DNA of 34,967 nt from Gamarada debralockiae (lineage: Eukaryota > Ascomycota > Leotiomycetes > Helotiales > Hyphodiscaceae), in contig NXFV01001752.1 of assembly GCA_002803225.1 (NCBI GenBank), forward strand, positions 1-34,967, read 5' to 3'. A program made the position numbers and the translations under genes. This document shows positions 22,021 through 32,430 of the stretch, one piece after another; position 1 is the first letter of the stretch, and each line of letters begins with the position of its first letter. Under the pieces are notes generated by a model that was not told where the DNA came from, ran no database searches, and worked only from the letters and a program-made list of their open reading frames with translations.

Positions 22021-22311
22021 TCACATTGCCGGCTGCGGCAGTGTTGAACCTACAAAAACCACCAGTACGGCAGCATAAGCTGCTACTGCTCCAATAGCAA
22101 CTTCCGGTGACGCAGGCGTAGATATCGCAATGATAAGTGCAAAAAGAAACACAGAGCCGGAAGTTGTTGCGAGAGCAGTAGTTCGGTCCCGGTGTAGAAC
22201 CCTTTTTTTCTCTTATACCGACTAACCACCAACACTCTCATGCCCCAGCAGGTCCCGCTTCAGTCGCCGACGATAGAACATTAACCGCTTAGAAAAATGA
22301 ACTTCAAGCTC
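22021..22311 (-). pseudogene. Relic of a DUF6594-type membrane protein, C-terminal end
   Basis: On the minus strand 22212-22021 reads 63 codons ending in a stop: EKKRVLHRDRTTALATTSGS, then a hydrophobic helix VFLFALIIAIS, then ASPEVAIGAVAAYAAVLVVF as a second helix and VGSTLPQP. The A-AYAAVLVVFVG ending and the paired helices match the C-terminus of fungal DUF6594 proteins as I remember them. The open frame is closed upstream by a stop. A second frame (22311-22222) encodes a basic stretch (FSKRLMFYRRRLKRDLLGHE) that could be the preceding part after a frameshift. No N-terminal domain was found. Confidence 0.55.
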
Positions 22312-22603
22312 ACTCGCTACTAATCACACACGAGACCTCGTTGAAAGGCAAGCATTGGATCCGGAAAACCTTGAAAGACGCGGTTTTGTAGGGGCTTCGG
22401 GAGACAACGGAAACACTAAATGAAGTGTATTATGTACTGTAGACTAGGGCTATTTAGGCTTAGCCGGGCGGGGAATAGACTTTATCATCATCAATGTCAA
22501 TCCGGTCGCAATGGTTCTCCTATCTTCAGATGAATCGTAATTTAACTCAACTCATAAGTGGACGTGCTTCTATGCAATAGAGAATCCTCAGCAAATATTT
22601 GCA

Positions 22604-23565
22604 ATGCCAAACCAGGCGACTCCAGAATCAAAAGCTGAGATAGAAGCTTTCATGGCTTCGATAGCAAGGTCAGTCAAGATTCAAATACAGTTCACCATTT
22701 CGCGTCCTGCTCTCATCCGAGATCCAGTCAAGTAGTAGTTAGTGGTTAATCTGGGAAAGATAAACTCATTGCTTACCTCCATTCAGGCTACGTGCTTCAG
22801 AGATGTACTCCGATTTGACGATTGAGTGCCGCGGCAGAGTCTTCAAGTCCACCGCGCAGTCATTTGCACCCAGTCTGAGCCGCTAGCTGCTATGATGAAC
22901 GGCGATTGGAAGGTCTTTGTGCTCTAACTTCTAGGGCATGAACAGATGTTGATGATATCTAGGAAGCTGCGGCTGGGAAGATTGATCTCGAAGAGGACGA
23001 CCCGTCCATGGTTGCCAAGATGATCGGCTTTTTGTATAGAACTCACTACAATGACGACCGTGGGATCGATGAAGCCGACCTCGAGGATATGATAGATCAA
23101 TATCCCCTCGTCTTATCTGGGTCCGTAGACACAGAGACCCAATCCATCAACGTTTCTATCGCTACTACTCTTCCTCTCGATGTCATACGAGGACCTCTTG
23201 TTACGAACGCGAAGGTCTACATTCTCGGCGATAAGTACGACATACCATGGCTCAGAAACACAGCTGCACGCAAGTACAAGGATATTGTCAAGGATTGGTG
23301 GAATAACAACACCTTGGCAGAGAGTGCTAAGATCGTCTATGAGAACATTGCTCGTGATAAAGACGAGCTGAAGGATGTCATTGTTGAGGCTGCACGCGTT
23401 AACATGTCTCAATTGCTCGACCGTGGCGAGTTTTTCAACCTCCTCAGGAGTAACAGTGACATGACTTTTGATGTTCTCACTGCTGTGTTGGATAAGCCAA
23501 GGTCTTGTCACAACTGTACGAATTTTCAGTATGCGATTTGCAACTCTTGTCGTAAGTCGCTATAA
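22604..23565 (+). pseudogene. BTB/POZ-domain gene with a one-base deletion
   Basis: The exons read 22604-22668, 22797-22912 and 22963-23565. Joined, they give a fungal BTB protein: MYSDLTIECRGRVFK, VHRAVICTQSEPLA, MMNGDWKEAAAGKIDLEEDD, MIGFLYRTHY, then KVYILGDKYDIPWL and a C-terminal CHNC..CNSC pair that may bind metal. The lesion is at about 22845-22847, where TTCAAGTCCAC has lost one base compared with the frame needed for FK-VHRAV. As read, exon 2 hits a TAG at 22890-22892, so only a ~50-residue product would be made. Everything downstream is intact, so the deletion is recent or is a sequencing or assembly error. BTB proteins of this type are thought to be protein-protein adaptors, including for cullin-3 ligases. 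Confidence 0.82.
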
Positions 23566-24463
23566 TCTTCTTCTCCTATTTCAAATCTCTTGGTTATCCT
23601 CCATAGTCTGCCATATCATCTTGCTTTGCCCATTGCCAACCAAACCTTTCAAAATAATCAATAGTATGAATGAAATAAGATGTCTTTAATTTGGACATTT
23701 CGTTTAGTACGAATCGCTGCGCTTAAGATGAACTGGGACGGATTATCATTTGTGGATGCACCGGCAGGTCTGTAGGTAGGCAACATATATATCCAAAAAA
23801 AAACTTGTCGCCGCGTTTTGTTTGGTGGGTTAGGAAGGTTGTCTCGATGATGTCGCCAGCGTCGTTGCACTATGCTCGTAACCGCGAAGTGGGGTGCCTT
23901 GTGAGTTGGTGCCATTTTACCATGGCACCCTTCCATTTGGATAACTTCTAGCATACTTTCGTAGATACCCAAAATATTTCGGGGTAGCCATCTCTATTGG
24001 TTGTGCTGAAATGGTAAGCAACACCCTGGGATTTCAGAATTATTAATAGTTCTAATTGTATACCAGGTCTTTTTGCGAAGAGAGAGAGAGGTCCAATTCA
24101 CATGCTACTCGCCTGCATTTGATGGAGATCGAGGGCCTTGTAGGAACAGTTGTATCCACCTCCATCACCATATTTGTTATTCATCATTTAACCATAGCTC
24201 CTTGCGAGCAACAAGAAAGATCGAAGCATAGCAAAAAGAGTAAATAAGATTAGGTGGTTGTCTGTTACGGATACTCGGGAGACGGTGAGTATCTCGGTCT
24301 CAGTCTCATTTTCGGTCTCCAGGAAAAATGGAGAATCGAGTGTCAGGAGGAAAGAGTGTAAAGGCTGACTGGACGTAGTGGAAGGCCGAGGTTGAGAAGG
24401 CGATGTCATAGGATTTGAATGAGTTGGATGGATACAAATGGATGTGTTTATTCGTGTCTCTAG
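23566..24463. other. Intergenic, no gene seen
   Basis: There are only short open frames without domain features. A fragment at 23746-23775 is nearly repeated at 31002-31031 (see findings). Confidence 0.4.
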
Positions 24464-25419
24464 TCATCGTTCCTTCCCCTTCCCCTGGGCCTGCTCATAC
24501 TCCCGATCCGTACTATACAAATGCGGAAACACCGGAACCTGCGCCATCGCAAACTCCTTCCCATCGGGAAACTTTTCATCTGAAATCATCGCTTTGCCCA
24601 ACCGTGGATAAACACAAATATCGAATTTCTCTCTATTCCCACCCATCAAATACTCCACTCCAGTAGGTCCAGCACGGAGTCCATGAGCCCATGATGCGGA
24701 TTGGAGTCCTGCTGGCCATCCGACGAAGTCGCCACTCTTCAATTCCGTCTCAACGACGTCGAGATTTGGATTCCCGGTAGTCCATGGGATAGGTGTGTTA
24801 GGTGCGTTTGTGGGAGTCAATGTGGGCGAGGAAGTGATGTGTTGGAGGGATGAGTCGATGTGTTGGAGAATTGCGGTGCCATGGAGGATGTAGATCCATT
24901 CGGATTCGAGGAGGTGGTAGTGGATTGTCTGGCAGGTGTTGTTAGCGAGGCATGAAAGAATGGGCAGGGCAGGACAGAGTGAGCGAGACATGGGAAGGGC
25001 GAGTGCAGATGAGAACCAGCAGAGTATAGGGTGAGATGACCAAAGAATAGAATGTAAGACAGGTCACATGTGATAGAGGGCGCGCTTGAACACATACCGT
25101 CGATTCAACACCCGGATCCAGTCGAACAAAATGAACTCCATATCCACATTCTTTCATCCCGACTAGTGACACATATCAGCATCAAGTTCTCTTGGCTCTT
25201 AGCTCCTTAATCTCTCGGCTCCTTAATTTCGTTGGACGTGTGCCAAAGACGGCCGAAAGGGGGAAAAGAGGAGGAAAGACGAGAGAACCCACCTGCATCC
25301 GACATGCAGAATTGATGTCGTACTGCACCGGGATTCAATCCGTGTGGAAAAGGAGTGAGATTCGATTCAATCTCTTCTCGAGGGAGATAGGGTGGATGAG
25401 GGACAGGGATCTCGGACAT
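24464..25419 (-). CDS. Cupin-domain protein
   Basis: Exons 25419-25293, 25162-25098 and 24928-24464 give 218 residues. Across intron 2 the sequence reads STTIHYHLLESEWIYILHG, an exact fit to cupin motif 1 (H-x-H-x4-E-x6-G) and thus a metal-binding site of two His and one Glu. Motif 2 is the looser GDFVGWPAG followed by WAH and a GVEYLMGG strand. Between the motifs is a ~45-residue Pro/Thr-rich insert. The N-terminus (PREEIESNLTPFPHGLNPGA) and C-terminal KFDICVYPRLGK segment occur in single-domain fungal cupins of unknown substrate. Introns are 130 and 169 nt. An in-frame ATG 66 bases upstream (25485) is possible, but 25419 gives a cleaner N-terminus. It is likely a cytosolic metal-dependent enzyme or binding protein; no reaction is assigned. 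Confidence 0.82.
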
Positions 25420-25606
25420 CTTGTGTTCGGAGCTACAGATGTATTTCTGAGAGTCGTGATCGATTGCGAATTCAAGAGGATTCACGTTCGTCGAGAGTGG
25501 AGGTGTTGGTTGGAATTGCCTAATCAGGTATAGCCTGTATTTACCCCTCTTTTGTGATATAAGAGAGCTCTGCCCCTCCTTGTATTTCAGCTCCTTAGAT
25601 ATCAGC

Positions 25607-25827
25607 TACCGTATTAATTGCTTTGCAAGAGCCCATGTATCAACCTGGTACACAACCTCTTTAAAAATCACGCGAAATTTTCAAAAAATTTGAATAAAAA
25701 TTATGATTAAACGAAGAAATTTCTAGTTCACAATATTTTACGAAATAATATTTTTGATTTTTATTGATTTTTAAAGCATAAGTGTGCTTATAACTGGATA
25801 TGGTCTTATAAAGCAATTAATACGGTA
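25607..25827. mobile_element. 217-bp inverted-repeat element flanked by TA
   Basis: 25606-25630 and 25804-25828 are inverted copies, 23 of 25 bases matching, with the core CCGTATTAATTGCTTT. TA sits at both outer ends (25607-25608 and 25826-25827), as in Tc1/mariner-type insertions. Further in, TTTAAAAATCA occurs at about the same depth from each end, so the original inverted repeat was longer, perhaps ~70 bases, and has decayed. The centre is AT-rich and non-coding. It lies between the cupin and TLC-like genes. Confidence 0.75.
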
Positions 25828-26131
25828 GGTCTAGAAATGCCACTATATTTCGCTCCCAAAATACAGCTCAACTGACAGGAGGGTACTCAACTTTCAAGGT
25901 AATGTAATAAATTTCAGGCAATGAGATTGCCCGACATTTTGACATGAATCAGTGCTCGGGGTCGGTGCCTAAGCATAAGAGTCGTTCATTTCGTGTACTG
26001 TAGTTTCTATGGAGATTCCTCTTCTGAATGTTGCGCAATGCGTTTTATTACCATGTGTATTACAGGCTTGAGAAATTTTGTTCCTGTGGCCTAGACAGAC
26101 TGATTTCCATTTTTACGTCATCCATTACACC

Positions 26132-27223
26132 ATGGACCACGGACCTACGAGGCTTCTCAAGAGTTCAGGTACTTTAAAATCTATCATTACTCATCTCTCT
26201 CTCATTCATTTATAGTACCGGAGAATGTGGTAGATTTTAATGAAGCATCCAGGTCACTTCAAAAATTTTGAATATTCTTTCTCTTCTCCTTCCAACATGG
26301 GGTACCACAGGCATATACCTGGCGACGAGCACGTCAGACAGTTCCCAAATCAGAGTATTTCAAAACTCGCACCATTTTCCGCCCTCATCCTCTCGATTAA
26401 CATGATTGTCTACGCTCTCATTCGACTTTATATTCTGGAAGCCGGCTTGCTGCAGAAACTTTACGGAGAACCCTACACCAGACTCAGCGAGATCAATCGC
26501 AAAGGCTTTCTAAACCACCATATTGCTGGCCTGACGAAGTTGATTATTCTTATCCTGGCGGGATATCCGTTTATTGCGGTCGCATTTGGCAAGGCGAACT
26601 TTCATTCACACTTCGCGCCAGAGAGTCCTGGGAGAATGGGAGATGTTCTGATTGTGGCCGCGCAGATGCTCATGGGAATGTATGTTTTTGAGTTGGTATA
26701 CAGGGTAAAGGTCTCGCCAGTGAGCGTTGTGCACCATGTTGGGACCATCATGATAGGTCAATCAGCTATCGCTATCAGCTTAAATTTGGATCGTCAGCCA
26801 GATGCAAGCATTGAGTTCCTACTATGTCTCATATGGGGTAAGCTTCTCCGAGCAATCACCTTGAGTAAGTGGGTTCCGATTATTGACTTTCCACTAGGTG
26901 CGTTCGATATCATCGCAGAATTCCTGCCACACATCGCCATCGTGTTATACCGAATATATCCAACATCACACTCATTTCTATCCAAATTGTTTCGGCTTGC
27001 ATGTATCACTACTCTTGTCGGCACCATCTGCGAGACTATTGTCACCATGTACCTTTTCGGATCGTTATGGGATCGGTGGCAACTTACCTTCAAGATCGTC
27101 ACACCATTGCTTCACGTCGCATTCTCGGCAGCACAGCTTCATGGAACTTGGATCTTCTACAAGATGTGGCGGAAGGAGTTACGACTTCTCGAAGAGGAGA
27201 AAAGGGATTCTGCAACGATATAA
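26132..27223 (+). CDS. TLC-domain-like multi-pass membrane protein
   Basis: The preferred model is exons 26132-26168, 26216-26252 and 26311-27223, giving 328 residues and starting MDHGPTRLLKSS in an excellent context (CACCATGGA). The two introns are 47 and 58 nt, and the second ends CCACAG. A single-exon alternative from 26240 (327 residues) differs only in the N-terminus. Seven or eight hydrophobic helices are visible, among them SALILSINMIVYALIRLYIL, LTKLIILILAGYPFIAVAF, ACITTLVGTICETIVTMYLF and VTPLLHVAFSAAQLHGTWIF. VSVVHHVGT contains the paired histidines seen at the same place in TRAM/LAG1/CLN8 proteins, and the charged C-terminus (RKELRLLEEEKRD) is cytosolic-looking. TLC proteins act on or sense membrane lipids, including ceramide synthesis. 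This one lacks enough of the Lag1 signature to call it a ceramide synthase. Confidence 0.72.
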
Positions 27224-28438
27224 ACTCGACAGGATTTGTTTCCCAACACTCATTTTGTTTCAATTGTAAATAGTGCACTAATTTTCAGCTCATTTATTAG
27301 CATCAGCATTCCAAGTCGTCTAATAAAGTTGTAGAAGTCTCCAACGAAAGTACCGATAGAGAAGCAGCCCAGTAAAGCTTGATAGGTAATAACCAAGAGG
27401 AAAGTTTCCGCCAAAGCCCAAATGTGCTGCGTCCATGAGTTTGCGCTATCATGCTTAAGAGGATCTGGATGTTTTCATGACCAAATTTGTCTTCGTAGTC
27501 CAGATCTCTTGGGAGCATTTGCTATCGTCATCATTCAAAATCCTAAGCGCGCCATTCCATAGTAGCTCCATTGTCCTGATATCGATTATCATCGGTGGGC
27601 TCTTGATAAGCCGTTTCCACGAATTATAGTCTTCTTTCAACCTTTGTTGCTCTGGGCCGCCTTTCGGCCTTTCGCGCGATCTCTATGACCACCCGTGCTC
27701 ATTTGAGTTTGATCAATCATGAGAAACGGTGCATTGTGCACCAAACCGGCAGTGTCTTCCTTATTGGGCGTTTCGAGAGAGGGCACGTCCGCTTCCACCT
27801 CTACCGCTTCCACCTCTACCGCTACGCCTCTGCCGCCTCTGCCTCCGCCCCATTTCCTTCCTCCTCTTTCGCCATAATTACTTTAGTGAATCCACCTTGG
27901 GAACTTGAGCCTCGCCATCTTGTGCCTGACGACGCTATGGGCGGTTGGTAAATCAATTTTGTGACGCGTATTGTGAAGACAGACTTTGGCCCAGATAAAC
28001 TAATCAATTGTACCCCGGGACAGTCTCCGCTATCTTTGACAAGCTCAAGCATTTCGTTGTCTCATGGACAAGAACTTGGTTGCCTGAACTGAGAAAGTGT
28101 GTAACTCCTTTGAGAAACTGAAGAGAACCTGCACGAAATCCATTCTCGCCATTGTGAAACCTAGGACTTAACCACTTGCCAAATTGAGAGGTTGATTTTT
28201 TGGACTTTCCTTTTCCGATCAAGATAATCACTCCGGCCCCTATTCTCAAGAAACAGCTTGGACCTCCTGCTGAACGACCCATAGATTCTGGAAATATCAA
28301 GCTCACCTATAGCCCTAAAATATCATGGGAACTCAGTTCGGGGCTGTTTGTATTTTCTATGTCCTTGGATGAAGCCCAGTAGTTCCTCCGAGTCGTTCGG
28401 ATACGGATCGACCAAAGCTCCGGGAGGGGGAAGAAGTG
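27224..28438 (-). pseudogene. Unidentified decayed coding sequence on the minus strand
   Basis: Pieces in different frames look like protein: RLKEDYNSWKRLIKSPPMII and MELLWNGALRILNDDDSK (about 27655-27510), then after a shift LPRDLDYEDKFGHENIQILL (about 27515-27450). Upstream, 28052-27690 holds an acidic, Glu/Ala-rich stretch on a short tandem repeat of CCGCTTCCACCTCTA type (27790-27845). No single frame spans the region and I recognise no family. It may be one old gene with several indels. Confidence 0.35.
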
Positions 28439-28980
28439 TCAGCTTGAGAGAAAGGGGAATGTGCCTCTTATGATAGTTTTTCCAATCATGCAAGTATGGG
28501 AGACCAAGTCCGAGAGTGCGAGTGGTGTTGAATGATTCTGATTGTGGACCATCGCAAGTAAACGATATATCATCCAGCCCATGGCTATCTCCCTCTGCTC
28601 TTCATTCCTCCAGTCATCTTCAAGACACCCTCTTCTTATAATTAATTCCGTCCTTCCTTTCACCAACTGCCACTCATTGATCCGAAATGTATTTCTCAAC
28701 TGTGCTTTCCCTGGGCTGGATTGACTGGCCAGAAGACCGTAAGAGAACGTGTTCATTACTTCGATTCGACAGTTTGCGCCCAAGTCGATCATGTCGTCTT
28801 CGGTGTGCGTCCGCCGGGGGAGGGAAGGCTGCATGGCTGCTGCGGAGGCGAGGTAAAGGCCGTGAAGAGCTTTCAACCTCACAGCGTCAACGCCGACCTC
28901 CTTCAACGCCACGAACATGACCTCCACTAATTCCTTTCTACCTTCAAGGCCGTCACATCCCGCTGTTCCGAAGAAATAAT
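28439..28980 (-). pseudogene. Unrecognised protein fragment, 5' end disrupted
   Basis: The minus-strand frame reads EDYFFGTAGCDGLEGRKELV, EVMFVALKEVGVDAVRLKAL, HTEDDMIDLGANCRIEVMNT, KAQLRNTFRINEWQLVKGRT and EEQREIAMGWMIYRLLAMVH, which has the composition of a real globular protein. No ATG opens it: the frame meets a stop just upstream, at about 28995, inside the first exon of the divergent ankyrin gene. The last ~25 codons before the stop at 28439 look unlike the rest. I do not recognise the family. It is best read as a truncated gene or one exon of a broken gene. Confidence 0.45.
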
Positions 28981-28987
28981 CTTCACA

Positions 28988-29542
28988 ATGGAATCTGTCT
29001 CAACCCCCCTCAACTGGAATGTGCCAATGAGCTCCGTCCTCAAAGCCGCCGACAGCGGCGTCACGACAGTCGCCATCACCGAAGGCTACTCGATCTCAAA
29101 CTCCGCTTCCGTGAGTGTCAGCTCCCCATGCCTGGCTGTGAATCCTGTCGAACATTAGTACCTGTGCTATTTCGGGTCCTTTGAAGCCGCTAAACAATTT
29201 GTCGAGAATCTCCAAGAGCCTATTCTATTTGAAACTGTAATAAAGTTGGTCTTGCGATTCGACCATTGGATAGAAGATGGGGAAGCAAGTAAAGGGATAG
29301 AATGGGAAGGCGACAATGAAGATGGAAAACTCCTTTACATAGCGGCTTTGACAGGACAGATCTTGTTCGTGGATTATTTCATATCGAAAGAGGCCGATGT
29401 CAATGCCATATCTGCAAAAGGCCTTTCTGTGTTTGGATCACCTGTCGGCAGTGGCTGGGTTAGCACTCGCAAGCCAGTAAGGAGATACGAGAACGCAGAC
29501 GTTATTCCCGTCATTAAATACAATCAAATGGCAGAGTTGTGA
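28988..29542 (+). pseudogene. 5' part of an ankyrin-type protein gene
   Basis: Exon 1, 28988-29110 (MESVSTPLNWNVPMSSVLKA..), is joined by a clean 48-nt intron (GTGAGT..ATTAG, 29111-29158) to exon 2, which reads YLCYFGSFEAAKQFVENLQE, then a helical stretch and one ankyrin-like unit, GKLLYIAALTGQILFVDYFI followed by EADVNA. After that the sequence loses ankyrin character and ends at a stop at 29540-29542. With the ankyrin block at 29856-30353 this probably formed one gene that is now broken by 300 bases of stop-containing DNA. Fungal ankyrin proteins are often lineage-specific interaction modules. Confidence 0.5.
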
Positions 29543-29855
29543 TTCTTGCAAATGCATGCGCTATCGCATAGATGGTGTCAGTGTCACTGGCACAAGAGAG
29601 GTGATGCTCGGTGAAACCAAGCCCCTGCCGTCTCATGCTTAGACTTGGAGGCGGCGCAAAACAGTTGGCTCGGAGACTTTTCAAATAAGGTTGGCTACCT
29701 TTCTACAGAGATTAGCTTACGTTTTCCAACCCTCCGACGTTCGGATTTTGCACTAATACATCACCCCTCACAGTTCCTTACAAAGACCGAGATTATCAGG
29801 CTCAGATCGGTGTGCTTGCGAGTTTAATCTGTTCTTTATTCCGTACCTTTACCGC

Positions 29856-30353
29856 ATGCTCGTACGAGAAATTGAATCGGAAAGCCGCACCCACCTCCAT
29901 CGTGCTGCATCAATCTGCCTTAACCCCGCAATTCAACATTTGCTAGCCGCTTGCGCCACAGTGAATTTCAACGACCGATTTGGTGAAACTGCGTTGCACA
30001 CTGCAGCTCGCAGCGGCTGCCTTTGGGCCGTTCAGATGTTCCTGCATGCTGAGGCCGATGTGAACGCCAAGAGCAGGCATGACTGGACACCATTACACCT
30101 CGCGGCACGGCACGGACATGTCCCTGTACTTCAGGAGTTAATTAATGCCGGAGCAGATGTAAATATCCACGGATTTCATGGCTGGACTGCGTTACATTAC
30201 GCTGGTCGCTCTGGCAGCGTGGATGTTGCAGAGATTCTACTCTCATCTGGCGCAAATATAACGCGCGCTGGACAACGACAGAAACCCTCTGCTTCGTCTG
30301 CGGCAGAACTGCTCGAGGCGCGTGGCTGCTCAGTCCCTAGAGGCGTAGTCTAA
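29856..30353 (+). CDS. Ankyrin-repeat protein (C-terminal block)
   Basis: The open frame is 165 codons from an ATG at 29856. It holds about four ankyrin repeats with textbook spacing: THLHRAASICLNPAIQHLLA, GETALHTAARSGCLWAVQMF and HAEADVNAKS, DWTPLHLAARHGHVPVLQEL and NAGADVNIHG, GWTALHYAGRSGSVDVAEIL and SSGANIT. A short tail, AAELLEARGCS, resembles an ankyrin cap. The frame itself is undamaged. The repeats need a partner N-terminus to be a typical fungal ankyrin protein, and the likely one lies broken just upstream (28988-29542), so this may be the still-open 3' end of a dead gene rather than a gene in its own right. Confidence 0.6.
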   Translation: MLVREIESESRTHLHRAASICLNPAIQHLLAACATVNFNDRFGETALHTAARSGCLWAVQMFLHAEADVNAKSRHDWTPLHLAARHGHVPVLQELINAGADVNIHGFHGWTALHYAGRSGSVDVAEILLSSGANITRAGQRQKPSASSAAELLEARGCSVPRGVV

Positions 30354-31150
30354 CAGCTCTAGCATCCACTCCTGAGATCTCGGGGAACAGGACGGTCCGA
30401 AGAACTAGATTATTACGCTTGCGGGACAGATATCAAATGAGTACGACAGCTCTCACTGGATTGAGGTCATGCCCATCTCCCCGCAGCGACGACTCTAGTC
30501 TGGAACGGTTCCAATACCATTTTGAATGTTGAACTAAGAGCCTGGGTAGCTTGGACGGCAAAGTTAAAGCAAACCCGCCAGAGAAAAGCAGGCTAGTGAT
30601 GAGTTGCAGCTTTGACGTGCTGAAGAACCGGCATAATTGATTGATAGCCTCAGTTTGACCTTCTACTGCTCAGGCGATGCTGTGTAGCTTGCAAGGGCCG
30701 GTGCTATCGTCCGCTGCTACAGCAGCTTAGTGGAGCGGCTACTCCCCCGTTCCACGTTATCAATAGCATCCAGTCGTTTTTGTTCATGTCGTGTGGTGCC
30801 TTTACGAGCACAGAAGAGACCCACCATAGACGTCAAGAAGCCCGAACGACCTCGCCCATTAGTTGTCCGCGGCTCGATTTCCTAATACCCATCATCCATC
30901 AGCGTTACCAGTAGCGATGTCCGCAGAGATGCAGACGTGGCATACGGGCGAAATGAAGCCCCCATCGCTCATGTTTCGTCAGAGAAGACTTTTGGAGTGT
31001 CGTTTGTGGATGCATCGGCAGGTCTGCGTAAAAGTCTGTTTTTTGTCCAGCTAGGTAACGTATGTGCTTCTGCGTTGGAGGGAGCGAAACTGGTGCTGGA
31101 AGAAGGATGCGATCGCAATCCCACGTGCCGTAGTTGCGCTTACCAGCTGT
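30354..31150. other. Intergenic, no gene seen
   Basis: Short open frames only. One of them, 30937-31152, contains VSFVDASAGLRKSLFF, whose DNA is nearly repeated at 23746-23775. Confidence 0.35.
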
Positions 31151-31515
31151 GATTTGATTTGATTTGATTTATTCCCATTGGCGGGCCTCTACCCCATGCA
31201 GCCCACCTCCCGCTGACCTGGGCTACTTTACATACAGTACTAGACAATTAATATTACCCCACACCAATTTTACACCAAAACTCGCTCTCTTTACCTTGAA
31301 TTATTTAAATAACCTGCAATTTAATTAAAGAATAGTCAGTGTGACAATTATTAAGATTTATAAAATAAAAAACTTTTACTTATTAACTTTTTGGATTATG
31401 CGTTGTTTTAAACGCTATTTGATCGATTGAAAAGTAATTACGTTAATTTTTATCACTTTTACATACAAAATCGGAGGTATTTTAATAACGCCGAATTCAT
31501 TGCGCGTGATCTCGA

Positions 31516-31593
31516 TAACTAATTACACGCCGCTAAAAGTTGAAGCAGCGCTTGAATCGTCTGCTTCGGTGCTTTTTAGCGATTAAGTTATTA
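31516..31593. repeat. ~78-bp imperfect hairpin
   Basis: CGCTAAAAG-T-TGAAGCAG at 31531-31548 pairs with CTGCTTC-GGTG-CTTTTTAGCG at 31561-31581 around a 12-base loop. ATAACT-AAT further out pairs with ATTAAGTTAT. It may be a very small inverted-repeat element or the remnant of one, inside AT-rich DNA. Confidence 0.45.
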
Positions 31594-31702
31594 TTAAAAC
31601 AGCTTTTTTGCTGATAAAATGGGTGCAAAGTGCCGGGTGGGGCCTTACTTATTGTGGGTGACTTGTAATCTTGTTACTGGATCAGAATCATTCTACAGAG
31701 GT

Positions 31703-31963
31703 AAAGTAACGTGAATACAGCGTATTACAGGCATTGAATACCTATAAGCGAGCCCTGTAAGACCCTGTAATTTTGGCTGCAGGCCCTTTGTAAAATGGAT
31801 ATGATCTCCCTGAAGTGATTGGACGTTGCGCGATCAGACGGCAGGCTGAGTCTCTTGCCCAGTCAGCTACAGGGAGCTTTTAGGAACCCGAGCCTAAACT
31901 ATAGGGCTTTATGGGGCTGGGGTGGTAATTGAAGCCTGTAATACCCTGTATTCGCGTTACTTT
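31703..31963. mobile_element. 261-bp non-coding inverted-repeat element (MITE-like), copy 2
   Basis: The ends are inverted repeats of about 30 bases (AAAGTAACG..; 31703-31732 against 31934-31963, with two mismatches in the 27 bases from 31706). The interior, including CTCCCTGAAGTGATT near 31807 and CTACAGGGAGCTTTTAGG near 31866, aligns end to end with the reverse complement of 5488-5747. It has no coding capacity. It sits within the LINE 3' region, so it inserted after, or was carried with, that LINE. Confidence 0.8.
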
Positions 31964-32430
31964 TGACCGCGACCTTCGTATAGCCCACGTATTTTCCCGG
32001 CACTGTCCCTTCTTCTGGACAACCTTTAAATCCCAAGTCGCTGGGAGTTCTGTGTTAGTATTAACGGCTGTGATTGTGGGCCTAGCCTTCCTGTTTTTAC
32101 AGCAAACTTGATTACCGTTCTAACTGCTGTCAAATTGGGCTTCCACTTCTCAATCGGTCCGTCAAGGCTCGACCCGTCGGGATTTTGGTAAGAGGGCCTC
32201 CCTCCTAGCAAATATGACAAATCGCTATACGGTTCCCTTCCTTCTTTGATCATGTCACCCCGGAGGTGTTGGTATCGTTGGCAGTGGAAGAAAAAATGTC
32301 GTGTGTCTTCCTTCCCTTGGCCGCACTCACGTTGGTCAGTTTCCTCCGCTCTGATTCTTGCTAAGAAGCCTCTGAGTTTGGAGTGTCCGGTTCGAAGTTG
32401 TGCCAATACCTCATAGACAGTTGCGAGGAA

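Larger units (their letters stand above)
31151..32430 (-). mobile_element. 3' end of a non-LTR retrotransposon (LINE), interrupted
   Basis: On the minus strand 32426-32026 reads ATVYEVLAQLRTGHSKLRGF, LARIRAEETD, a C-x-CG-like zinc-knuckle segment (ECGQGKEDTRHFFFHC) and RYQHLR. This is the layout at the C-terminus of fungal LINE ORF2 proteins (end of the RNase H region plus CCHC-type motif). The usual first cysteine is not at its expected place. A stop lies a few codons upstream, so the rest is lost. At 31151-31170 there are four GATTT units, AAATC on the minus strand, the kind of short tandem tail that closes some LINEs, preceded by a GC-balanced 3' leader (31171-31215). AT-rich DNA and the 261-bp element lie between these two parts. 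Confidence 0.6.
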
